Positions 1-11,557 of a DNA stretch of 64,000 bases are shown here, piece after piece. The position numbers were made by a program, and so were the translations under genes. Under the pieces are notes generated by a model. The model was not told where the DNA came from and made no database searches. It saw nothing but the letters and a program-made list of their open reading frames with translations. Each line of letters starts with the position of its first letter. The first letter of the stretch is position 1. The DNA lies in contig NW_027192214.1 in assembly GCF_041956535.1 (NCBI RefSeq), positions 402,974 through 466,973 of the forward strand. The letters are read 5' to 3'. Origin of the DNA: Calcarisporiella thermophila CBS 279.70 (lineage: Eukaryota; Calcarisporiellomycota).

Positions 1-315
1 ATGAAAAAGTTGCTGGCAAACTTGCTCATCGATGGGTGTCATTTCATTTTTTTTCTTTCTCTCTTGTTTTACCACTCAATAAAATTTGATCTTTGAATAA
101 TAACTCCCCATCTAAAGAATCCGAGCACTCTTGGATGTGGCAAAGTCACCTCAGAAAATAGGTACGGGCCGTGGAGATATTCAACTAAGGAGCTTGGGCC
201 AAGGCCAATCAAATCGGGCGCTGGAGAAAATTGCCATTTCCAAGCAAATATCAGGTGGCAAAAACCGATTTTTCTCTTCACACTTTATTCTCCCCCCCCC
301 CTGGTGTGTGGGAAG
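1..315. other. Upstream spacer of the first gene
   Basis: I see no gene here. The short open frames on both strands lack family similarity. A run of C residues ends near base 300, just upstream of the first ATG of the next gene. This stretch probably holds that gene's promoter and 5' leader. The window edge cuts off whatever lies further left. Confidence 0.5.
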
Positions 316-1200
316 ATGACCCTACTCGTTTATCGTAGTGAAGAAAATGCGCCCATTCCCATTCCTCAAGGAGCGGTGCCCGTTGTCAATGTGGAGAAGG
401 AAATCATGGATCATTTCCACCGAGGCCCTCCTCCATGCTACGTGAGGAATCGGGGTGTGCGGCAAAAGGGGAACGAAATTGAGGTTGACATCGAAGGTAG
501 GCGAGTAGATTAAGAATGGTGGACTATCTCAAGCCGGCTCATGCGCATTTCTTTTTCACTCTATTTAGTCAACAGCAAAAGAGTCGTGGTCTCCATCGCA
601 CAATCGCTCTCGCTGCTTCATAGGCCAGGTATGACCGGCGTGGTTGTGTGGGATTCCGCGCTCGCGTTGCTTCTCTTCGCGATGAAGCATCGCCATTGGC
701 TCCAGCTCTCCAGCATGCATGTGCTTGAGCTCGGGTGCGGCGTTGGCTTGGTGGGGATTGGCCTGGGCTATCTCACACGGGGGTGCATCCTCACCGACCG
801 AGCCAGCGTGGTGGAACTGGCTCGAAAAAATATCCGCCGAAACCCTGGGATCCAGGAAAAGGTAACGGCAAGAGAGCTGCTGTGGGAGGTCAAGGACGAC
901 ATTCCTCTTCCCGCCTGGGTCCGGTGTGATCTTCTCGTGGCTGCGGATTGTGCGTACAACGACGAGGTGATAGAGCCCTTTGTCTCCACGCTCGCCCGCA
1001 TTTGCAGACAGGGCCGGCGCACCCTGGCCTTGCTCTCCCAGGAGCTGCGGTCGGCCGAGGTGCACGCTATGTTCCTCGAGAGAATACTTGCCGCGGGTTT
1101 TGCCATGTACAGGGTGCCCGACCGTATGCTGGAAGGGTTGGGGATTGCGGGGGTGGCCATCTATTTAGCGTGGCTACGGGAAATGCAAGTGGAAGAGTGA
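316..1200 (+). CDS. METTL21/Efm-type protein lysine methyltransferase (methyltransferase_16 family)
   Basis: Two exons, 316-496 and 569-1200, joined across a 72-nt gtaggc...tttag intron in phase 1, give 270 residues. This class of SAM-dependent enzyme methylates lysines of proteins such as elongation factors, chaperones or ribosomal proteins. Seen: SAM-binding motif I LELGCGVGLVGIGL at about residues 112-125, a post-I acidic turn ILTDR, and DLLVAADCAYND near residue 190. The last is the family's equivalent of the DxxY motif, with the usual aspartate and tyrosine present. An upstream WDSALAL segment also fits the family. The start is the first ATG in frame; the open frame extends upstream only through non-ATG codons. 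The gene lies 460 bp upstream of MED10 on the same strand. The substrate cannot be told from sequence. Confidence 0.85.
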
Positions 1201-1660
1201 GCGGCAGTGTGCTTCTCTTTCTCGCTGTTGCTTCCTTCCAAGAACTCTGCTTCCTTTTTATTTTTGGTTTCTTTGTTCCATGCTTCTTTCTGTATTTGGA
1301 TTCCTCTTGCTTTGTTTTTTGTGTGTACATTGGTTCGAGCGTTGGAGAACTCTCAATGTGTGTTTTTTTCATTTATTTTTCTTTGTATTTGACCTTGTGA
1401 ATGACTTGTTTCCTAAACGCTGGCTTTATTCTTTTGTGCTGCTTAAGTGGATGTTGTAAAAAAGGATCTTGAAATAAAATGCTACTCGTTTCCATCAGGT
1501 TGATATGGTTCCTATGTCGGACGATTTCATTTTCCCAAGATTAAGCTGGGAGAGCAAGGGGGATCTAGTTAACAGAATTCGGACTAGTTTCAGACATCTG
1601 TCAGACGAATCGTCATCGCGCTCTTCATAAAAGGGGGGCGAGCGTTTTTTCTTGCGGTCC
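1201..1660. other. Intergenic spacer, T-rich
   Basis: No gene seen. The left half is T-rich 3' flank of the methyltransferase; an AATAAA-like motif lies near 1475. The right half would hold the MED10 promoter. Confidence 0.5.
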
Positions 1661-2378
1661 ATGTCCGATCAAACAGGGATCGAGGGAAATGAAGTGTTCC
1701 AAATGACAACCATGAACAAGGATCCAACCAATAATGACGAGGAATCGACACGTCAATCGCTAGAGCTCAAGATCAAGGAGCTGATAGAGACCCTGTTTGA
1801 GCTAAGCATCATGGTGTATGATTTTCAGCCGGAGAGCAATGAATTGATATACAAGAAAATGTAATATATCCATCGAAAAGAAATTCAATGTTGCATAGTC
1901 CCTATGGGGCTAGGGGAGAGAGGAGACAAATGGAATGCTAACGATGGGTGCTCTTGCTGTTTCCATAGTAACGATTTGGTGCAACACTACTCGAGCCTCG
2001 ATCATATGAAAGATTTACTTGAGCTGCAAATACCACAAGAAGTGGTTCGGTAATGCAACCCTCTTTGGCCTCTGCACCGGCACACCCCTCCTTTGCCTGG
2101 TATTAACCCAATCTTCTTTCTCCACAGCTATGTCGAGGAAGGGCGAAATCCCGATCTATGCACTCGTGAATTCGTCCAACAAGCCGCAGTGCAAAACCAA
2201 GTGACATGCGGAAAAATCGAGGCCATGAAGGTAGGTGGATCTCGTATTTTATTTTTGAAACAAACGCTGAGCCTTCTCTCGATCGGTTGGTCCTATTCAG
2301 AATTTCCGCAATGTGTTGAGTGAAGAGATGACGAGAGCATTCCCAGAATTTGCAGATGTCTTAGAGCGGGAGCGGTGA
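1661..2378 (+). CDS. MED10: Mediator complex subunit 10 (Nut2)
   Basis: Four exons (1661-1860, 1969-2049, 2128-2230, 2301-2378) give 153 residues, the usual size of fungal Med10. The protein sits in the middle module of Mediator, which connects activators to RNA polymerase II in the nucleus. Seen: the conserved core ELIETLFELSIMVYDFQPES in exon 1, then KINDLVQHYSSLD after the first splice, IPQEVVRYVEEGRNPDL across the second and third exons, and a C-terminal LSEEMTRAFPEFA. The phases (2, 2, 0) close exactly and restore these blocks, which supports the splicing. The start is the first ATG; the TTG-initiated extension upstream is not needed. Confidence is high because several family-specific blocks occur in order. 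Confidence 0.95.
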
Positions 2379-3374
2379 CTTCTTCAGCTCCTCTTATGAT
2401 ATTCTTTTTGTTGTGTGTGTGTGTTCTTTCTACTTCATAAGAATCTCTAGATGGCTGTATGTACATCTCTTAATTTCCACGCGTCATTGATTCTCCCCTC
2501 TCTCCCCGTATTCCTTTGCTTTGTTATGGCTTGTTTTTCTATGTCTTTCGTTCCTTTTTTCGGTTAATGCATTCTTCTTCCGCTAGCTGTTCCTCTCCGC
2601 CCGAACAATTCTTTCTCTTTTTTTCCTCTGGCCTGGAAGGGTCAGCGATGGCATTGGCAGAACCTACCCTCGTTCAAATACAATGAAAACGGATGCTATC
2701 ATTATGAAGCCAATTGTCTATCTCCTCCCTAGGCAACTTTGCCAATTCGACTCGAGTAGGCAATGTTGTCTTTTGTTCCATGCATCGGCGATCAAGGAGA
2801 GATCCGAGTGAATACTAGCATGAGGTAGCGAAAAATGGACCTTAAAGTATATTTTGCTAAAAGAATAAACAAGGTTGCATGAGCGTGTCCCCCTGTGAAC
2901 TGTATTGCTCGCTGCATTAGATAGCGTATTCTCCTGAGAGTACAGCTATCCAAATGCGAATCCTTCTGCCCCTGCAAGGCATGGAAGGAGACGCTTTCGA
3001 CCAAGCCATATGGCCCGTTCGATGCGGCTTCCAAATAAAGGAATTTTTCATCAAAACTTCTTTATGTCGGAACTTGAGCCGGTGCGCACTCTATGCAGCA
3101 CCGTACACATATACAAAAAAGGACACACAGATCAATTGAAATATTGGCATAGAGCACAACAATGTATATACGCTTGTTATTTTTTTATATATATCTATAT
3201 CAAAAAGAAAGAGGTAATAGCAACAGGTGAACAAACAAACAAAAAGGCTAACAGAAAAAAATGGAAGGCAACGAGAAACTCATAGGGAAACCAGAAAGCA
3301 AACAAACCGCGCGCATCGTCTTGAGGTGCAAAATAAAGCGCCGCAGGGGACACCGCCCCTGCTCAGGGCGGCTG
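2379..3374. other. Convergent 3' spacer between MED10 and the TBC gene
   Basis: About 1 kb with no gene. The genes on both sides end here, so it contains two 3' UTRs. It is T-rich on the left and A-rich on the right, and has a GT-rich patch near 2411-2421. Short open frames on both strands look like chance. Confidence 0.5.
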
Positions 3375-6300
3375 TTAACTCTCACTCTCCTTCGATGGCT
3401 CCTTGCCCTCATCATGATCCTCTGACCCTTTTCCGTTGTATTCCTTCAGCATCCTCTCCACCTCGTCCAGCACATTCTCGTCCAGCTCGCCCACCACCAC
3501 CTCCTCCTCCTCTGCCTCCTCCTCCGAAAGCCCCGAGGCCGACTCGGACTCGGATCGCTTCACGCCCAGATACGATGAATTCTGCTTGTCCTCGCCGGCC
3601 TCTTCCTCATTGGTGGGCGTCTTTGGAGGGGATTTGGTGGGCGTCTCCAACTTCGAGCTGCTTGCGCTTGCAACCGATGGGGTGGTGGACTTCCTCCCGC
3701 CAGCCGAAGGCGTCCCCACCCCACTGCCCAAGCCGTTCCCCCCCACCCGGTTGGCAATCTTGGCCCCCTCGTTCCAGAGAGAGTCGAAAATTTCGCGAGC
3801 AAGTCCGCGCTGCCGCTCCAGCTGCGGCTCGAGGAGGACAAAGGAGCGGGCAAAATCCCGATCGAAAAAGCGCTCCAGAACCTCGTCGGCAAGCACCACC
3901 ATCCGAAACGAGGGGAGCGTCATGCGCAGCTCAATGTCAGCCGTTTGGTTGACGGCGCTGACTCGCTGCTGCAGGTCCATGCCCTGGTCCAGGCGAGGGG
4001 CCTCGATTTTCGCCGCGGCGGGCGAGGCGTTGGTCGGGGGGGGCGCTTCCGAATACTCGTAGGCGTTCCGGATGAACGCGGACACGGCATTTAGGTACTG
4101 GTCGCTCTCCGCACGCCGAAAAATAAACAGCAGTGTCTCTGCCATCTGCAGCACATCCTCCCGCGTCAGGACGCCATCGCTGTCCCGATCATGCAGGGCA
4201 AAGAAGAGCTCCATTTGCGAGAAGAGATCCCCATGCAGTATCTCGCCCAGCCCAAGGACGATGTCCTGCAGCGTGAGCTTGCCCGAGTGAGACGTGTCCC
4301 ACCGCTGGAAGAGCTTGTCGATGAACTTTCGCCCCACCAAGCTTCGCGGGGCCTCCTGCGCGTCGGCCTCCCCCGCGTTGTTCGCATTGCTCGTGCTGTT
4401 TTTCAACGGCTTTCCACGCATGGCCACGTTTTCCCTCCGCTGCAGCTCCTCGTCATCGTGCACCGTGTCGGCCCACGGCGCGATGCTCGCCAGGAAGCTG
4501 CGGAATGTCCTCAAGTCCATCCGAGAGTCCGTGCGCTCGCCCTTCTGCAGGGCATAGAACTGGGCCGACTGGAATTTGTCGTAGATAATGGAGATTTCCT
4601 CCTTGGTGAACTTGGCCGTGTCCTTGAGGTTGCGGATGGCGCTCCGCTTCGTGTACGACTCGATGTTCGCCACCACCGACAATTGATGCTCGCGGCGGAG
4701 CTCCCAGATGCGCTCAGCCGTCACCATGGCAAACTCTCGGGAGGCCACCAGCGTGAGCTCGGAGAAGCGCGTCAAGAGCCGGGCGCGGGGGTTTTTGCTG
4801 TTTGGGTACACGCGCTCGTCCAGCGTGGCAAAGTAGTCCTTCAGCACGTTGATGAAAGCGCCGTCATCGCCCGCCTCCAGGAGCTTATCGCCATTCACCT
4901 TGAGCACGGCCAGGCCGACTTGGAAGAGAACCTTGGGGCCCTCGAGGAAGAACCAGTCCAGGACCCGGAATGCGTAGATGAGGGGCATCGAGTTGATGTA
5001 GAGGCTGAGGAACCAGGGTAGACATGCGACCGAGAGTTGAATGTCCGTCTTCTTGAAATGCTCGTGGAGAACGGGCATGGTGGTCTCAACGAGCTGGGCA
5101 AAGATGAGCTGGTCCAGCAGGGCGCCGTACATCGAAGTGCTATACATCACGCAAGAAAGCACCGGTTCAGAACCGTCGACAAAAGCTTGGGCTTACAAAA
5201 AGTGTCACCTACCTATAGTAGCCGGGTAAGAGGCGATCGCAGAGGACACTCAGCGTCCAGAACGCTTGCTCTTCGCTCATGTGTCTGTAGGTAGGTCAAA
5301 TATATACATCATCCACATAGGTAATGCACAGTTCAACGCTAGAACTCACATCAAGATAGCAGAAATGACGATGTTCATTGCCTGGCAATAGCCTAACTCT
5401 GGGTTCTTCCACGCATAGGTCGTCAGCACACGTCGCAACACGTCGATACCCTCGGGCGTCTGATAGGCGGGATATTCGGGAAGCGATCTGGCAAGGGGTA
5501 GAAAAAACTTGTAAGAACGTTCCGGGCGAAAATCTCGCCGTATATGATCAACCCACCTGTTCAAATCCTTTTCAATTTCGTCGGTCGAAAGCGATGCCTT
5601 CCCGGCATGGCTAGAGTAGATTTTCTCGTAGAGACCCTCATTCATGAACCGCAAGTGCATAGCACCGGAGCAGTATTCCCAGATTTCCCCACGCAGTTTA
5701 TTGGGCAGCCCGACCCGCACAAGCTTGTTGAACGCCGGGGTCCGAATGGTGGTCAGGTTGCGGCCATGCTCCTCAAAGTATTGCTTCCAGAGTTTGAGCT
5801 TGCTTTTATCTCGCAACCTACCGCGTGTGTATAGAATAAGAATATGGCATGATCAGATTCAACTCAAATTGTACATACTTCTTCGCATCGCCAAGAAATC
5901 CATATTGCAATCCCAGGCCGCCCTTCACCTCATGAGACTTGTCCAGCAATAGCACCTCCGAATAACATGTGGTCAAAAAAGGCTTCAGCATTTTCATGAA
6001 CTTGACCTGCGCTCGCAAATTCACCTTCAGCACCTCGCAGAAGCTTTCGCTCCGTGTCTTGAGTTCATTCAGGTAGAGGTTGAGTTTCATGTGATGCCAG
6101 GTGATGATCGAGAGAGCATAGAGGTGCGATTTTGTTTGGAGACGTTCCACCCGACGGACGGTATAAAGCGGCAGTACAAACGATACAGGTTCGCGCTCGT
6201 CAGCTGCAAAAGTGAGGAAGGTCTCGGACAAGAAGAGCCTTCCGTTTGCAACCTCAACACGCCCGTCTGATAACGGCAGACTAAAAACGGCTTTGGACTC

Positions 6301-7694
6301 CACCATTAAATGCTCAGTCACTGGAAGATTGAAGCGTAGACGGAAGTTGTTGTCGCGTTTCTGTTCCTCAAGTCCCTGCTTGAATGGGCGTGTGAGCTGG
6401 ACGCGTTCGAGGGTATCTTTCACGTCAGCGAGGCTATTGGAATCACCCATGGCTGCCTCGGCGTCTACATCGTGGAGGGATGTGCCAGAAGAGGCCATCT
6501 CAAGGGCTGTGTTCTTCAGAAGTCTTTGCATGGAGAGGCTCGTTAACTCCACTAATGTGTCATAAGTCTAAAAAAGAGGGATATAAAATATTAACTTTCC
6601 TTCCCTTATCAAGGTGAAAAACAATGCTACCTCATCCCGATGGAACAGGTTCGAGAAACCATGCTACATGAAAGAATTAAAAGAAACTGTAAGTACGCCA
6701 TTTGAGAAAAACCGTGAATTAGAGAACTCGGTGGAATACCTCTGTCTTGTCCTTCATAATTATCCGGAGTGAGTCTGAGAACACCCCACGTTTTGATCGC
6801 TCCTTCTTCAAATCCTGAATATCCTTCAATTCCAGCACCAGTTTGGTCTCCATTCCCAGCACGTAGGAGTAGAAGCAAAGGTAGTTTTCACTGATGTACA
6901 TCCAGCCTTGATTGAGGAAGTGACGATGATATGAACATGAATAAACTAAGCGAATACGAAAGAAAAAGGTTAAGCTTCCATTTCTGTGCCGTAGAAGAGG
7001 GCTGACCGGCTACTTACAGCTAACGAGACGTTCATTAGCTGGCATGCTAAATGTCTGACGAAATGCTCTCGAAGCAGAGCGCAGCTTCTCATCCGCCGAG
7101 AGTTCGTCATCACCAATACCTATACATGAAAATGAGTGACGATATATGAAAGGCACGGTAGGCAAAGACTGACCTGTCTCTGAAACAATAAAGTTAATTT
7201 TGGTTACTATCCAGTTTTCTTTCTCAGCCGGATCCTCTAGGACATCGAGCTTTTCTAATAAATTAGCTTAGAAAATGACAAAAATAAGCTCACGCTGTTC
7301 TCACTCGATTCTTCAGTAAATAACCAAAATTTACTTTCTATCCAAGTCCAGGCTTGTAATATTTGACTCTCTGACTCGGAAACCGCAATGAGTAAGGAAG
7401 GCGCGTTCACATCGCGTCGAAAAAGAATGCGGAAGGGTGGCTGCTTTATCTCAAATCTAAAAATACCGAGGTATGTTATAGTGGAGAACAATTCCAAAAA
7501 TGCACTTTGTCCATCACTCACACATTCTGGATGGTTCCAAGCACGCTCTTGAGCATGCCCGAGCCGCCTTTTGTTCTTTGAAGCAAGAAATGATCGTTTG
7601 TGCGTACGGTGTCCCAAAAGGGATTTATAGTAATGTCTACAGGTGTGGGAAGGGTGAACACTTGCCGAGGCGGTTCACCTGCTAGAGAAGCCAT
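3375..7694 (-). CDS. GRAM-TBC-EF-hand Rab GTPase-activating protein (TBC1D8/9, Gyp2/Mdr1 type)
   Basis: Eleven exons (7522-7694, 7305-7456, 7174-7254, 7018-7119, 6740-6945, 6631-6663, 5879-6567, 5557-5817, 5350-5487, 5213-5284, 3375-5139) give 1223 residues. It should stimulate GTP hydrolysis by a Rab GTPase on endomembranes. Domain order matches TBC1D9: a first GRAM domain at about 150-235 ([16 protein letters not shown]), a second at about 330-420, and TBC at about 510-720. In TBC the arginine finger lies in IEKDLNRSLPEYP and the glutamine finger in GYCQAMN, so both catalytic residues are present. Two EF-hand loops follow at about 920-970 ([12 protein letters not shown] and [12 protein letters not shown]), then an acidic, low-complexity tail. 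Exon 6 is only 33 nt. The start is the first ATG, just after a 7.7-8.3 kb divergent promoter region. The Rab target is unknown. Confidence 0.93.
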
Positions 7695-8280
7695 TCTTGC
7701 GATGGATGCTAATAATGATTATATCACAGTATCTAATGAGCGGAACTTTTGAGATGAACAAGGTGGCGAAGTGCACTTTTTTTTTCAAGTCAGAGTGGCT
7801 TATGAATTAATGGGTCTCACTTGGTTCTCCAAGGCTAGGTAAAAAAGCTAGTGCTCCTTGTTGCACTCTAGGAAAAACGAAAACCCATCCACCCCCAAAT
7901 GATAATTATTACAAAAACGTGCTTAGTTAACAATTTGAAAGTCCAGTACTGAGGGTAGCGAATTAGAAAAAAATTTTGTACTATATTTGTTGGAAACTTC
8001 TTCCTCAACATCAAACTTAATAGTGTGAGCGATTTTGACTAATCGAGGATATATCAATGCGCACATATACCGATTCGAGAAAAGGTTTGAAGTTGAAAAG
8101 ATTGAAACTGCAATTCTCGCGGCTCTCGATTAACGCGTTTTTACGTGTATCGAGTGAACTTTGGGGAGGGTTAACGTCATCTTTAATTTAATTTGTGCTT
8201 GAAATTTTTCGAAAACACTTATTGCCCATTGACGAACCCAATCCCAACCCATCGATTTTCACCGAAACCACCGCAGTTAT
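7695..8280. promoter_or_regulatory. Divergent promoter region (TBC gene left, coiled-coil gene right)
   Basis: A 586-bp AT-rich gap between two start codons facing away from each other. It must hold both promoters. I recognise no specific operator. An ATTAACGCGTTTTTACGTG stretch near 8130-8150 could carry MCB-like ACGCGT and ACGTG boxes, but this is only a word match. Confidence 0.4.
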
Positions 8281-10992
8281 ATGACAACAATAGAGCCCCA
8301 GCAAGTGGATCCCACTGCTGCTGATGCCGCTACTGTATTAGACCAACAAGTACGGCGGGTGTTTGGAAATGCGAAGCGAATATGGATGAGCGAACTCCTC
8401 AAGCTTGTGGAGCAAGACGAGGCCGAGCAAGGCTTCTCCGTATTCGACGAGGGGACTAAGAACACAATACGGGAATTCGCACGTCAATATCCAACATTTG
8501 ATGTCAGCGCTGACGAGCTGATTCCTAACCTTGTCGCACTCCTACAATCGCAGCAATCCCAAACGCAGGAGCAGCAGCAGCAACAATCAGAAGCAGTCGA
8601 AGAAAGGACAAAAGAAAGCACTCCGGAACCAAAAGAGTACTCAAGTGAGGATCAAGATAGAGAAGAGAAATTGTCGAATGAAAAAGACCAGCCTGCCCTT
8701 GCGGAATTTGCAGGAAGAAGGCGTACAACCCCCGTACTGAAAATTGCAACCCCGAGTCGAAGATCGCGAAGACGGGCGGGAGGACGATCTGGAAGTGTTT
8801 CTAGCGCAGGAGGATACGAATCAGATCGAGCAGGAGTAAGCTTCACACACGCATTATCTTTCTACTTTTTGAGAACACTTATTCTTTTATTCCTGTTTGT
8901 AGAGCCCAGATACTTTGGGAAGATCCACCGATTACTTTGCTCGCTCAACAGACTCGCCCACCAGGCAGCAACGCGTGGAAAGCCCATCACTTCCATGGCC
9001 GGATCCCTCCCTCAATGGCAACCCAGAGTTTGGGCCTGATGAGGGGTTAATCACAATGAACGAATTTTTCCATCCAGATGTATGGTGCTACCTATTTCAT
9101 ATGCATTTTACACTCATTAACGTCTTATTTTTGCGATTATTTTAGCTTCCCCCTGGAACTACGGTTGAGCAATTGTTAGAAGAAAATAAGGAGCTACATC
9201 AAAAGCAGCGTCAGGCAGAGGAGATGGAGAAGCAGCTCCATCAACGGGAGGAGGAAATCCAAAGACTACGACGTGAGCAGCGAGATTTGAATGGTCAATT
9301 TCTGTCTCTCAAACGTGAGAACAACGAGCTCTTGAACAGAGAGAAGAAGAGGGCGAGTGAAATATCCCAGGTATATCTTTATTAATATTACCGTTTCATT
9401 TCAACAAACCTGACGCAATTATTTTATTTTTCATTAAGCTTCAAGAGGAACTCTCCAAGGCCGTCAAAACAGCTAACGATAACAAGCGTTCGAGTGAACA
9501 GAACATGAGACTGTATGATTCTAAATCAGGTTAGTTTCATTTACTTATTCCGGGATCATTTTTGAAAAATCAAATATACTTTCTGCAATTTCCAGAGGAG
9601 GTTGGTAAACTTCAACAAGTCATGCGCCAGAAAGAGCAGCACCAACAAGCGCTGCAGAACAGCATCAATGAGCTCGAGGACGAAAAGCGACGTCTCACTA
9701 TCGAAAAGGACCGGTTCGAGTCTGCAGCGCGTGATTTGCGACACGAGCTACTCTCGGTGGAATTGGAACGTGACAACGTCAACAACGATCTACAACGCAT
9801 GGAAGAAGCCTATCAAGAACTGAAAAAGCGATATGAAGAAGCTCGATTAGAGAGATCAAGTGCCGGAGTTGTATCGAAACGCCCAGAGGCTGTCAAGGTT
9901 AATTTGAATTTGAAAGATATTTTTTAGCTCCTACTGATATTTTTATTTTCTTGCAGACGCTTCATTCGGAACTACTTGATTTGGGTCTGCGTGAGCCAAA
10001 TGATCCGCTCAAACGCTCATGGTCTCGCAATTCCCAGGTACCCAAACGAATTATTTTACTGAAATTTAAGATTGTTTTATAACCTTTTTTTTTTAATAGA
10101 CGGACCGCGTTAAATCTCTCGAAGAGAAAGTCGAGTATTACAAGCAAGAAGCAGATAAAGCACGTTCAAAATCACTAAGCGGTATTTACACACATGCTCT
10201 TTCTTTTTTCGTGCTCAAGCGTTCCATATTTATTTTTATTTTTAAATAGTGCAAGAGCAATACCAGACTTACCGGGCTACCATGGAATCCGGCAAACAGC
10301 AGCTCCGTGAGCAGATCCAGACTCTCGAGCTAGAGCTTCATCGCCAAAAGGAGGCCAATCTAGTCCTGTCTTCAGCGACTGGCCCCTCCATGTCTGAGGT
10401 GGGCGTTCAACATGTTCCTGTCATGCAAGATCGCGATGTTCAAACCCAGACGACCACTCATACTATCTCTGTGCAATGCGAGCCGTTGCTCAGGGCAGAG
10501 GCATCTGTCCAATGTGCGCTGGGTGGCAGCAGTCTTGAAGGTGATAGAGAGATCAGAATAAGACAGCAGGTGCTAGCCTCAGAACTCAGCGTGCAGGCTG
10601 CGTTGGTGGAGGGATTACTAAAGACGCACAGAGAACGTAGCAAGAAGAAGGCTGAATCCCTTGCCGGCCAACAAGAAGCTGCTCGCAATACCTTGGGCAC
10701 TTCCCACGCTGCCCCTCTCCCCTCGGCCATCACCACTAAACCCCCTCTCGCCTCTGTCCAGAGCTTGCGGAACGATTTCTTCGGCTCGGTCACGGTTATC
10801 GCTATTGTGGTTTATTTGCTTGGTGTAATCTCCTCAAAGTGGATGCAATCTCATCCTGATCCCGACTTCCCCTTGCCGGGGTGGGCAGGCGGTTTCGCAT
10901 CTGTGCACTCTAGAAGTGGTATGATGGAAATGTTTGTATATTGGTGGGAAACATTGCTTTGGAGCGGCGACTCGGCAGGTTTACCTACGTAG
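8281..10992 (+). CDS. Coiled-coil tail-anchored protein, KASH/Kms-like candidate
   Basis: Eight exons (8281-8835, 8903-9079, 9146-9370, 9439-9529, 9596-9897, 9957-10037, 10100-10181, 10250-10992) give 751 residues. The first 80 residues form a folded-looking helical region (QQVRRVFGNAKRIWMSELLK). A Q/E-rich and basic linker follows, then a long coiled coil from about 255 to 540 (heptads in EEMEKQLHQREEEIQRLRRE). A single hydrophobic segment (GSVTVIAIVVYLLGVIS) lies at about 683-699, and a 52-residue tail ends GLPT. One C-terminal membrane span, a coiled-coil cytoplasmic part and a short aromatic tail (YWWETLLW) are the layout of KASH proteins that link microtubules to SUN proteins in the nuclear envelope, like fission yeast Kms1/Kms2. 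The tail lacks the classical PPPX end, so this is inference; another tail-anchored tether is possible. Confidence 0.6.
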
Positions 10993-11557
10993 TTTTTTCT
11001 TCACGTTTGTATGCCTATATAAACACTCTACATTACTATACTAATTTGACGATTTTTCTTTATTTTTTCATCCGCTTATATTTATAACCCCATTGTTTGT
11101 GAACAATAATATCTTATAGTGTCCAGCTGTATATTTGTAAACCACTCTCCTTTTTAAGCACCATCTCTCTTCCTCCTTTATTTCCACTCTATATCTGCAA
11201 ATTTTGTTTTCGCTTTCTGCTCTCTACGTAATAATATTTAGCGTTTTTATCAGTGATTTTTTTTTTCAAGGAATATAGCTCAATTCTGAAGGAAATAAAC
11301 GCAATGCAGAACTGCATTGATATTTTTCGAAGATTCTATTGTTTCAAGCTTTCACCGGTGGAGTTAGAGAGCTCATATTAGAAACTCATACGAGTTGAGA
11401 GAATCCAGGAGAAGATAGCCATTTCTTTGAACTTTATTCTGCTGCAACTAAAATAGTATTTGGTAAACATCGATGGAAAGTTAAAAAAAAAGGGGGGGGG
11501 GGAGGTAAAGTGTCAATCATCTAAAAGAGAAAACTACGGAAAATGTAATGTATCAAA
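10993..11557. other. Convergent 3' spacer
   Basis: No gene. Two converging genes end on either side. AT-rich, with a mixed A/G tract around 11486-11505 that includes a run of about nine G residues. Confidence 0.5.

Noticed and set aside
3227-3952. 241-residue plus-strand frame, proline/arginine-rich
   Set aside because: Mostly antisense to the acidic C-terminal tail of the TBC protein; no family features.
4191-5021. 276-residue open frame on the plus strand
   Set aside because: It is antisense to the TBC/EF-hand exon, which has strong domain matches; the GC-rich exon leaves the opposite strand open by chance.
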